Below are positions 12,349-22,859 of a DNA stretch of 64,000 nt, in pieces. The stretch's first letter is position 1. Every line of letters starts with the position of its first letter. The translations under genes and the position numbers were made by a program. This DNA comes from Ptiloglossa arizonensis (Eukaryota; Arthropoda; Insecta; Hymenoptera; Colletidae), in NCBI RefSeq assembly GCF_051014685.1, contig NC_135052.1:7221105-7285104 (forward strand), given 5' to 3'. The notes under the pieces were generated by a model. The model searched no databases and was not told where the DNA came from. It worked only from the letters and a program-made list of their open reading frames with translations.

Positions 12349-12818
12349 GTGAGTATTTTTTCCGCAGTATTTAATGAACGCAGACTTGGTGAAAATGAAA
12401 TTTTCTAATTTTTCTTTTTACTCCGATGAAAATATTTTTCATTAACGAAATTTCTCACGGGAAAACGAGACCAAATAAGATTCGGATCGCTTTTAGCGAT
12501 TTTAACTGACGTTGATCTTTTTAGCTTCACTCGTGCCGCAGGGTTAATATACGTACGATTCGAGGAAACTCAAAATTATTATACGTTATTGTACAATTTA
12601 CCGTGGAATGACTCAAAAATTAACCGTTTTAATCCCTGTTGGACAGAAGGGAGGAAAAATATTTTCTCAGATTCGTTCTTTGTTTGCTTTCACTCTTTCG
12701 CACACGCTGTTGCGAAAAGACAAAAGTTCCTACACGAGAATCGTATTACGATGCATACATTCGAGACATTTTTGATCCAAAAACATTCGGTATTAATCTC
12801 AATTACAAGGTTAAAGAG

Positions 12819-12881
12819 ATGAACGGAGCTTTCGTCCGATTGGCATTAATTTTAGCGAGTTTTTCAATGATACTTTGCTGA
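12819..12881 (+). CDS. Signal-peptide-like small ORF, 20 codons
   Basis: A 20-codon ATG-initiated frame reads MNGAFVRLALILASFSMILC and stops. It has a short polar N-terminus with an arginine, then a hydrophobic core, exactly like a secretory signal sequence but with no mature part. A larger frame that begins at 12639 runs into it in phase. No GT donor precedes the stop, so it is hard to make it the first exon of a longer protein. It may be chance, a micropeptide, or a truncated relic. Confidence 0.12.
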   Translation: MNGAFVRLALILASFSMILC

Positions 12882-12889
12882 AGCCAAAA

Positions 12890-15800
12890 ACTACGAAAAT
12901 TGTAAACTGTCAATTTATATTGCGAAAAATAAAAGCAATTTCGTACAATATTCGAACAGAGAAAAATTTGCCATCATTTCACGGACGTCCTCGTAAAACG
13001 TATCGTATTCCGACCTTCGCTGCTGAAAAAAAAAACTGTGGGTAAACATTTAACGAGGTCATTGCATTTGAGCAAGCTCTCGTTTGCTTTATTACTTCTG
13101 TGAAACATAGTCTCTCCTTCTGTAATCGTATTATATACGGTGCGAATAATTTATACTCAATACAGAGTGAAACGATTTCGTTAATCTCGAATGTATAAAA
13201 TTAGATGTTCTCTTCGTTTACGTTATAATCCATTCGACGATGAAACTCGATATTGTTTTTAGTCGCTTGTCGGGTAGGATTCAAGGATTAGAAATAACGT
13301 TCGTTCGTGTTCTCTTTACAGATACGCGTCACGTATTTCAGCAGGGAGAAAATTTATACGCGGGTAAAAATGTGTAATAACGAATAAACGATAAGCAGAT
13401 TTTAATCCATTATTGGTCGAACAGTTATTAAAATTCGAATTACAAAACGATGTATTTTAGAATGTACTATAAAAATTTAAATGTCCGATCGAATGAGCGG
13501 AATAAACCCCTACATGTTGATTTTATCGAATCAGATCTTTCCCAATATTTAAAAAGGACAAAATTTAGGCAAATACCGTTATTTTCAACAGTCTCGAAAC
13601 AAAAAGAATACGATTACAACATCCTGTGTAACAGAGTTACTGCTAAAAAAGCTGGGATAAAATTAAAAAAAAAAAAAGAAAACCCCAGCACGAACGCGAG
13701 TGGGGTGTATTAACTGAAAATAATAGACCCGGATTCGCGTCCTAAACGGGTGAACGAAAATTCGAGATTCCTGTAAGAAGGAGTCGACGAGTAGAATCTC
13801 ATCGGCGTTCGGATGGCTCGGCCAGAGCGAAAATCATGAAAACACGATTTTCTACCTAGGAACGTGATATCGTCGTAGATTTTTCTACGCGTCGGGTCAA
13901 AACGGGAGGACGCGACTCAATATCCAGCAGGATATCAGATCCCGGACTCCGGGCCCGTTTTATCATCCGAATAAGTGTAGCAAGCGGGTAAACTCGAGCG
14001 GATAACGCGACTCTTCGAGAAAATACAACGAGCGAGCTGGCAAGTAAGCGAATCACTGCCCGAGAGAAGAGAACAGGCCAGAGGGAAACCGTACGAGGGA
14101 ACAAAGGGGGAAAAGTACCATATAAGGGACTTTATTTCCGTTTCGCAGTCGTTCCGTTTTATTTCGTCCCTCGACTTCTCTATTCTGTCCCGGCATAAGC
14201 AACCGAGGCTCTCGAACGCCAAATGGAACGACGAAAGTTAGCCTCGCGACGCTTATTCGCAGAGTTCTTATTACACGTATTATGTACGGTTTAATCAGCC
14301 GGCACGATCTTTACGGTTAACACCGCAGCCGGGGACCGGATACGGGGTTCCTTCGACAAATCGGATCCCTCGTGGCCAGCCTCGAATGATTAATCCGGAC
14401 ACGTTCGCGAGCGTTTTTCCAACGTGAGGAACTGCCGGAGTTAATTAAAATGCGACTCACGGTCCACGATGTCACCACCTAACAGAATTCACAGAGGGCA
14501 GAAGCCGCGAAAAGGGTCAATCCTGTTCCCCGGGGGGCCGTTCCAACGATATTTTCATTTAAATCAAATTTTCAACTCTTTAATCGCGTTACGCGTTACC
14601 GCGGTCACGAGAGCACAGAAAGGATTTACCTTGTAACATCGGAGGGATTCGTGTAATCGAAGGATCGCGTATCTGGTTAATTCCAACGAGTATTTCGCCT
14701 AAACGTCCAACTTACGCGGATCGGATCGTAAAACGTTACGGATCCTTTCGTCAAATATCGTAAGCCGATACCGAGTGAACTGTTTTCACGACACGGTGCG
14801 TACAATTGTAAACCATCGAATTCGATCGTGTTTCTTCGTAAATGGAATTAATGAAATTTATTCTCTTCTTTCTTCGTATCCGGACTCCGATTAGAAATTG
14901 GATATTTCGAATTACGCTCGTCTCTGCGTTCGAATTTACACGTTTTACAGAAATGTCCATTAACCGGAACAATGGAGAATCTAATAATGACTCTCCGCAG
15001 ACACCGTTGAAACACTCGGTGCTTTGAAATGTCCAGCATTGCGAGCATCCCTTAATGCTCCAAAGAGATCGAAACAGATAAAGCATGGAAATGGAGGAAG
15101 TGGGATTAAGCGATTTCACGATGCTGAACGCATCTGACCGATGCAATGCTTGTTCGACGTAGGGATTTACCTGGGAACATTAACACGACCCGATTAAATC
15201 GACCAATGTACTGTACAACCGAATGTTGCGTCGGATATGAACTTGAAATTTGCATAGTAGGACATAGTTGAGTGCTTCGCGCGATTAACGCGACCGTAAC
15301 GATACCGAACGAATGGTCTAGACATTCGAACCTAACGACCGATGACTTCTAGTTGCTCGTCGAGAGACTCTTAATTCTCCAAATAATATTTCATTAATCG
15401 AGAACGAAGCTCGTTTCGTTTCCGCGTCATCGTGGAAGAACAAGAATTTCGTTAATTTTAATACAACATTTCCCTCTACTCGCAAAGGAAAACCACACGG
15501 AAGGTTACGCACCGACTTTAACGAAACTTCGTCGGAAGGGATAAAGTACCGAGGATTGTTTAAACTGTGCTCAGCTTATTTACCAGATATTTAACAATAA
15601 AAATCGTGTACTCGTCCGCTGACGCACGACACCGTGACTTCACCGTTCTCTCGAACAATGCAACAGCACAGTTTCTTTGGTTGTGCTCCATTTCCATTTA
15701 TACGGAAAATATCATCACGTAATCGTTTCTTTCGCGTCGAAACCGATTCTTCTTGTCATTCGGAAGAAAAACGTTGAATGTTCTTATCTATACCATCCTT

Positions 15801-16180
15801 CGATCGTATATTACGTATCATCGAAATGAAGATAATTGTAACAAAGTACTATTATGAAACTATTTGAAAGAAACTGACAGGTCTTGTCGATAATACTCCT
15901 AATCTTGTCGTAGCAACTCAAACGTATATAATATTAACCTAGTCAAAATTCATACAGACTGTCTTAGAATTGAAATATTCCGAGTTTTCGTTTGACGTGA
16001 AAAAGATAGTCTCCGGTAATTCGATGAAAACGCATTGTTGAAATATCTCGTTCTTTTCCATCGACTCGTTCGAACGAGAGATATCGAGATCTCGATGTAA
16101 AATCGTTAACTTACCGCAAGATATCGAGACTACGCGTATCGTACTCTGTGTAATACGCACGATTCGCTTTCGAGATTAAA
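12890..16180. other. Stretch without supported genes
   Basis: The first part is AT-rich. The segment 13.7-14.7 kb is more GC-rich, with overlapping open frames on the minus strand (13856-14104, 13935-14222) that shadow each other and show no domain. Around 15171-15260 the minus strand has an ATG frame ending at an AG|GTAAAT donor (about 30 codons), unrecognised. An A-run lies near 13025-13035. Confidence 0.45.
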
Positions 16181-16775
16181 ATGTTCGGACAACGATGGTT
16201 TCTCGCGTCTGATCGGACGAAACCACCTTCCCGAAAAAAATTCAATCTCCGCTATTGTTCGAAATTTCCGGCGCGGCACTGGATGGAAAATTCTCTCGCT
16301 CTCGAGAGTCTTGCAATCGACGAAACGATGGTTTTTCTCAAAATCGATTCTTCGATCCCGAAGAACAGGGGGTCGATTAACCCTCGAGCGAACGACTGTT
16401 TCGCAAGGTCTTTCGACGCGGTACCATTAAAACGGTCCAAGATCTCCGAGTGGCGAAAGCTTTCCACCTGTGGTTCGACGTTTCGCCACTCGCGAGAAGT
16501 GGCTGTTCGAAATTTTCGATGCTCGAGCAGCCGAGGGCAAACGGCGAAAGAAGAATGAGAAGTACGCGGCGAGAGGGCCCTTCTCTCGAAGGATTAAAAA
16601 CGGTAAATACGTGCAACCCGACACGCGTAAAGGGGTTTTCCGACGGTACTCTGCGGACCCAGCTAGGAGACGCATAGAAGATGCCTTGGCGATGCAGAAG
16701 AACTGCAGAAAAGGGAGGGTAGAAAGCGTGGTTACGAATTCACAATGGCATTGTGTAACCCCTCCCTTCTACTTT

Positions 16776-16815
16776 TCTCTCTCTCTCTTTCTCTCTTTCT
16801 CCTTATCCTCCCTCC
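16776..16815 (+). repeat. Imperfect (CT)n pyrimidine tract
   Basis: A CT-rich tract made of ctctct and tttct units sits in a wider pyrimidine-rich segment extending to about 16940. It inflates a 170-codon frame (16470-16982) with Ser, Leu and Phe runs, which I do not accept as coding. GA/CT tracts in insect promoters can bind GAGA-type factors, but nothing here shows a promoter. Confidence 0.8.
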
Positions 16816-17189
16816 GGCGCACAATTTTCTCCTACGGTCACCCTCCTTCGTCCCCTCTTCTCTCTCCGCTCCCCCGTTTTAAGTCCCCCGATCTCGCTCA
16901 TTTTCTCTCCGCTTTCACTCTCTCTCGCTCTTCATCTATCTACCTTTATCCACTTCACGGTGCTCGCCGTGAACGCCATTAATGGCTTCCGTTTCCGGTG
17001 TCTCAATCTCGCATTCTCCGCGCTTTGCCTCCAAGCCGCACGCTCTTTCTACCTCTTCCTGCTCGGATCTCCTACTTTTCCAACCTTTCTCTCGTTTTCA
17101 TTGAAAAGCGGTAGAACGTTGCTTTGAGAGCGAATCACCATGGTTGCGTAAACATGTATACGTATTTGTATACGCACCGGTGGGTTATA

Positions 17190-18072
17190 CAGGGTGTATC
17201 GTAACACGTGGGACCCACATCGTCCGCGACGATGAATCGGGGACGCAAAAACTAAACAATGAGAAATGTTCGTGCGAACGTGTGCCCTGTTCGATCTTGT
17301 TCCCGAGTTACGACGAATTACGTACTCTGGTGATTCGTAATCGCGGACTTAAGTCGTTCAACGTAATCGATTCCGCTAATGCTAATCGAATTCGAGTAAT
17401 TCGATTATATTCGGTAATTAAATTCCGTTTCTTGCGCTCCGTACGAAGTTGAACAGCTGCTGTGCATTTGTACAGAACGGAAATGGCTGTAACTTTAGAA
17501 ACGAGTCGAAATTGAGAACACGTGGATAGGAATGGTTTTCAGCGTCTTTGGAGTCCGGAGACGGGCAAACTTTTATTCGAATAACAAACGATGGACAAAA
17601 ACAACGTATCGGAATTCCTCGCGAACTGTTACTCGCACAACTTTTTATTCGTTCAACGCGATATACGGTAGAATCTCCATTAACCGAGATTCGATTATAA
17701 ACGATATTTGCTATACACACGATACAACGAAAGAAAATTGATCGACGGTGAAAAGGTAGCGCAAGAAAACACCCGTGTAAAATTAACAAAATGAAATTTA
17801 AGCCTGCGTACCCTTGATCGTGATTAAATTACAAAAGGAAATACGTTTTTCATTATTTCCTCTCTCGGACCTCGATTTATCCGAGCTGTCCCTCCGCTAA
17901 GCCGATTAATCGATGGTCTGCTCGACCTATAGGTTCGTTCTGTGATTCAAATTTTTATTCGACCGTTAACGAATAAGAATCTTTCGATAAAATTTGTTCG
18001 AAATATTTTACGTGGATGAAAATTTGACACACCTCTGGTCATAGTGGATCCCACGTGTCACAATACGTTCCG
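17190..18072. mobile_element. Nonautonomous Tc1/mariner-type element, 883 bp
   Basis: The left end is cagggtgtatcgtaacacgt and onward; the right end, reverse-complemented, is cggaacgtattgtgacacgt and onward. Including the TA on each side (17188-17189 and 18073-18074), the two 31-bp ends (17188-17218 and 18044-18074) match at 24 positions, and all seven differences are transitions. That pattern is expected of an old pair decaying largely by transition. TA flanks and CAGGGTG-like ends fit the Tc1/mariner superfamily, which duplicates TA on insertion. The interior contains no frame that I recognise as a transposase (the 102-codon frame at 17144-17452 crosses the left end), so it is probably a nonautonomous derivative. 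Confidence 0.6.
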
Positions 18073-18870
18073 TACAGACGGAATGCTTACGGGACGTAAT
18101 TTACGATCATCGAAGGTCAACGAAGCTTTTCTCGGTTCGGCGAACGCGTGTGACCGTTGCGTTTCTTTATCAAGCTCGCGTGATATCGAGTGCATGCGCC
18201 AGGTTCATCCGGGCAATTCGTAAGTGTATGCGAATTAATGGCGCAAACGACATTTTACGAGCCGTTCCATTTACGGCTGCGTTGCACTTAATGCGCTGGA
18301 AGCGATGACTTATGTGTCGTTAAATGTTATTGACATGCAACAAGTGAACATATACCTCGCGTGCACGGCTTTTTAGAACGCATTACCACTGATACGGAAC
18401 CTCGAGAAACGCGTAAGTATGCTCGTTAGAGAATTTCGATTCATATTTTTCCGTTGTTTCCTTTTTCCCTCTAATTTTACGACGTCGAAGATTCACTTTG
18501 AATCGTTTCCTCGTTTCCGGAACATTCGACTCGCGTATTACGAACACGACACGCGTACTTCTTTCCGGAAATATTATTTCCTCGAACGACGATCGAGGAG
18601 AATATTGAATCTAACGCGAAGGAACTCGTAAATGGAAAAGTGGAGAGCTCGAATTTCGGTCCAGTGATCGGTCGATCGATCGGGACAGACATTGCGATAA
18701 AGTCTCGAAGATAGAGCCAAAATCCGGGCTCGAAACTGGCTAATTCGCTAATTAAGTAGGAACAAGCGGTTGTGGATAAAGGGTTCGGTAGAATCGAATC
18801 TCCTGTGCTAGGAGGAGGAGAAGGAGGAGGGTTATTATATTATAGAACAGAGCTTCCCGAAGTACGGGTC

Positions 18871-18890
18871 GCAACGAGCTAATTTTGGCT
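18871..18890 (+). repeat. Dispersed 20-mer, copy 1
   Basis: gcaacgagctaattttggct here matches the sequence at 34534-34553 at 19 of 20 positions. The wider flanks are not obviously alike. It may be a fragment of an old interspersed repeat or a shared regulatory word. Confidence 0.4.
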
Positions 18891-19484
18891 GGATCGCGTT
18901 AAGTATTAAAATATGGGAGTAGTTTAAACGTTCATTGGGAAAGTTTTACGCTGTGTCCGATTAATGAATTAATGTATCAACTTAAACGTATTCGATGGAA
19001 AATTTGAAAAAAAAAAAAAACGATAAAACGATATTTTTTATTCGACTTCTCCTTCCTTTTGAGATACGTATTACGAGCGAGTGAAAATTCTGCTATAGAG
19101 GATTAATTTCGATATATAATTACAAAAAATAATAATAATAATGAAATAAACACGCGATAGAGATCGTTTCAAATGTACGGGTATTCGTGCGTCACCATCG
19201 ATCATCGTTTTGCACGTTCGAAAATAAATATTTGGCACGGCACGGACAAGAAAGTGATTTCGATGACGATTATCCGACAGGATCGTGAGAATCCTGATCG
19301 TTTAAACGATTCGAGTTTCCGATATCTTTCGACATATTGGCTAACTGCCAACATGTTTCCAAGAAAGTATCTGAAAAAGCATTTGAATCGCGTCGTCACG
19401 TTCGACGGCGTCAATTGTTGGCAGCGAGTAATAGAAACCGATAGACGTTAACGGATTTGTAGTTACACAAATTCGGCAGATTTC

Positions 19485-19501
19485 TTTTTTTTTTTTTTTT
19501 T
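19485..19501 (+). repeat. Poly-T run (17 nt)
   Basis: A homopolymer of 17 T. No retroposed sequence or target duplication is evident beside it, so I do not call it the tail of a retroelement. Confidence 0.9.
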
Positions 19502-22500
19502 CGCGACACATACCGCTGCGTTCGAGCGGAGAAAAAATTACAATTTTTAATTTATATTCGAAAGTAAATATTTGTACACCAACGGGAGAAAAATATAAAT
19601 ATCCTGACGTTGTCCAGAATGGAAAATATTATTTCGATGAAAAAAATTTTTTCGTCTATTCTAATACGGACACGGTTTTTATTTGACTTTCTACGAATAA
19701 ATACGACTCCCCGTTCGCAGAGAATTATAAACAGAAGCGATATCTCGATTACTAACGATTCCATCAAACATTTTTACAGCGCGGCAAATTTTCGAAATGT
19801 AACTTTTAACAATATTGTATCACCGCGCGAGTTTCTGCTTCGCAAACAACGGTACGCGAAACAAAATCTCGTGCAAAATTTTCTAACATCGTGTACTTAA
19901 AATCGATCAGAAATCCAATTACCTTGCGCGAATAATGAGATTCGAAATGAATTTACGCGCGAGGCTCTTTCCCATTACGTTCACTCGGCGAATTCGTTCC
20001 TAAAATTATTCCCACCCGTTACAGAATGCCCGGTATAAATAACCCAACGAACCCAATATCGTTTCTTAGTCGCGTTCAAAGTCGAGAAACCGAATCGTGT
20101 TACAAGTAATTTCATTATTCGCAAAATCTGTGCTCGACTTCCACCCGGGTCATTTCCCGGTACCCCCGCGACCCGATGAATGGAGATCCTTCGTCAAAGG
20201 GACTCCTCCTCCGCCTATAAATTTCTCTGCGAGGCATCGCATAAATTGGTACGAAGTAATGGACATCGGAGTCTATATAGAATCAACCCTTTGACAGGGT
20301 TTCAACGTGGAAAAAAGAATAAGGAGGAGGCCCGGGCTAAAATCTTTGACGGCCTCGGCGGGATGGCGTTTCCACGCGAGCGATTCTTCCGGCGATCGTT
20401 CCAATTTCGGCGTAGTCGTAAACTCCGATCCGAAATTCAGCAACGCGACTCGCGCCGGCGACATAAATTCTTCGTCTGGAGGGCGGAGGGGTGGCTTCGG
20501 CCGATGGAAGTCGCGTGATCGTTAAGCCATCGGAATCCCCTTCGATTTATTATCCGCGCTCTCATCGTCGATAGCATAAACTCCCACGCCCGTTCCTCTT
20601 TCCCGTGCCGATCGAGACTAATTATTCTCGATCGCGACCCGCCGTATCGTATCGTTCCTCGACACTGCCGCGCGTCTAGGCGTCGCGCTTATCCGACGAG
20701 ACAAGCTGATGAAAAAACGACGCACGGAAACGTTGATTCGACCGAAGGAAGAGAGAAGGATTCGCCAGATCGCGATTCGAAATCGGATCTCCGGTCCTTC
20801 GAATGATTACTTCGACCGTTAATTCTCCTTTTCCATAAGCCCCTTTGAGAGTACGGCGCAACTCGCGGCCACTTTCTTGGAAAGAGTTATCTCGATGCGT
20901 GAAATAATGGTACAGTCGAATAACGATAATCCGATCGAACAAATCCCATGTAATAAAGTTCGAGATCTTTTTCTTTGTACAATACGAATTATCGTTGCAT
21001 AGAATGCGCGTTATCATCGGCGAAAATTGCGATTCTTGGTTTTGGTTGCTATGCGGTACGATTGAATATAATTGAAAGTCTATCGAAGTAAGATTCGTGA
21101 AATAAAATACGCGAATATAAATTCTACGTTTATAATAATTTTAATTGTTTTCTACCGACCGATATTTTAAATTTTCAATTTCTTTTTTTTTTTTTACGCG
21201 TATAGATGGTACGAGTTAGATACCAACTAAGAAAATTAAAATACTTGTCCACAGACCTTCTTCAAAGAGGTTTACGGAAGAAGCGGTTCTATATTTATGC
21301 TTCGCAGAGAGTAATAACACGGGCAATTTACAACTATTTGGCAGTGAAGTCGCTTTCAAATTACCGTGGCGCAATGCGTAAACTTCAAATTCTGTGTGCA
21401 ATTTTATCTTATGCTCGCGGGAGAAATACTCGTAATTAATTGTTTTCGTTTGGGGTTAGAGCGTAGTATTATTTTTGAACGCGGAATATTTTCTCACGAC
21501 GACTCTCGGTCGAAGCACACCCGATCTCGTAAAATTTTACCACACTCGTAAGTATTACTTCTTGCTGTACTATTATTTCGTTTCTAAATTTTTACTAGTA
21601 ATCGACACTACATCTGCACTCGTCGAAGAAATATTACCGTTCGAACACTCCATTAAGAGCAATACAAGTGGAAAGTAGACGTTTCGTTTCAATTATGGAG
21701 AAGCAAGTGTTCGAACGATTATAATTTACAGAAAAAGAGTGTATTATGTATCGTAACTCCTATAGTATTTTCCACGGAGACGCGGAATTTGTTACGCGAG
21801 GAAAGTTCACGACTTTCCATTACTCCCCGCCTAATTCCATTCGCTAAACAATTGGCCCCAAAAACATGCAATTATCGTCGTTGGCTTTACGACGGCCGCG
21901 AATTTGGGGTGCGTACCTTGAATTTAACGATCGTCGACAACGTTAAACTTCATTGTCGTACGCCACAGAAACTTCTTTTTAGATAATACGATCTCGCAGC
22001 AACGCAAACAATAACAATTTTCACTTTTCGTGCGTGAACATTGCGCAGATCATTGCGCAATCTTTCGAAAGCGGTATAAAACAAAAAAGCAGACGGTAAA
22101 AAACCGTACGAATAACCTTTACGAAAATTCGAGAAGTCGACAAAATTTATTAAAATTCGAACGAGTCGTAGTATCGATTAAAAACGAAATTGATCGATAC
22201 TGTGTAAAAATATTGATTTCGATAGAAAGTACATTCGAAAAGAATTCGAGCTCGTTTCTCTCTCGAAATTATCTTCGAAGATTACCATGACTACCACGAG
22301 ACACAGAAACATTGCACGAACGTTCGATGTCGCAAAACCGTCTACGCAACTACGGTCGTTTATTACCAAAGAGTCCTAAAAGGCATAAACGTTTAATAAG
22401 CATCTTTTGCCGTAACATGACGACAGAGAAAAACGCCACGACCGACTCGCCGAGCTGAAACTGTAAGACTCGAGAGAAAAGATAATGTTCTCTGCTAACC

Positions 22501-22599
22501 TTTTGGTGTGCAATTAGCGCATCCAGCAAAAAGCAATCCAGGAATAATATCGAAGCTAATAACTCCTATTATCCACGTAACGTTTCGTTCCCTTTCTAG

Positions 22600-22741
22600 A
22601 TGCATCTTCCCCTTGGTTCTCGCATCTGGGAACCACAGAGTTCTCGGACCGCCAAGGCTCGTCTACACAGGACCGGGAGAGATGGTCCCACCAACACACG
22701 TGTACAAGATCGTACGGAAGGAATTCCAAGGAAGACCTTAA
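22600..22741 (+). CDS. Candidate 3'-terminal coding exon, unknown protein
   Basis: A good acceptor (pyrimidine-rich gtttcgttccctttctag, AG at 22598-22599) opens a 142-nt stretch. Read in the phase where the first base completes a codon, it encodes about 46 residues and ends with TAA at 22739-22741. The C-terminal part, LVYTGPGEMVPPTHVYKIV followed by RKEFQGRP, has ordinary protein-like composition with mixed third positions. An AATAAA at 22847 lies about 105 bp after the stop. Acceptor, clean stop and poly(A) signal together are better than chance frames nearby. I do not recognise the protein and found no matching upstream exon. The same frame is also open upstream of the acceptor (from 22508), so it could be a chance frame. 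Confidence 0.3.
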
Positions 22742-22846
22742 ATCTCCCTTCGAACACAAAGCGCGGTTCATTCTCGAGAATAAGAAAATCGGAACCTACC
22801 TACCCTCCGCAGGGCCGCTCCTAGTCTATCGGCCTAATAACCTTGA

Positions 22847-22852
22847 AATAAA
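22847..22852 (+). terminator. Candidate poly(A) signal AATAAA
   Basis: A canonical AATAAA hexamer lies about 105 bp downstream of the stop of the candidate terminal exon, in a GC-richer context (ccttgaaataaagttggag). In AT-rich DNA this hexamer is common, so it only counts as support together with that exon. Confidence 0.3.
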
Positions 22853-22859
22853 GTTGGAG

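Larger units (their letters stand above)
11090..12350. promoter_or_regulatory. CpG-rich promoter-like island, possibly divergent
   Basis: GC and CpG content rise sharply relative to both sides. A consensus splice donor points outward on each side: minus-strand GCG|GTAAGTT with its intron starting at 11192, and plus-strand TCG|GTGAGTATT with its intron starting at 12349. That pattern fits a shared promoter with two noncoding first exons. Several sizeable minus-strand frames (for example 11253-11798 and 11483-11986) overlap here, but their sequence is low in recognisable structure and they are better read as a GC-rich 5' untranslated region. Transcription start sites cannot be placed from sequence alone. 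Confidence 0.4.
18100..22590. other. Stretch without supported genes
   Basis: Mostly AT-rich, with a GC-richer segment at 20.1-20.9 kb where frames on both strands overlap (for example 20180-20518 plus and 20676-21017 minus). None shows a known domain. Homopolymer runs occur at 19007-19020 (A) and 19485-19501 (T). A short dispersed word lies at 18871. The stretch is consistent with intronic or intergenic DNA. Confidence 0.45.

Noticed and set aside
16470..16982. 170-codon plus-strand frame
   Set aside because: Its second half is Ser/Leu/Phe coded by the pyrimidine tract, and there is no conserved motif.
19007..19501. Poly-A and poly-T runs as a possible retroposon
   Set aside because: The runs are not associated with a target duplication or a body of recognisable LINE or SINE sequence.
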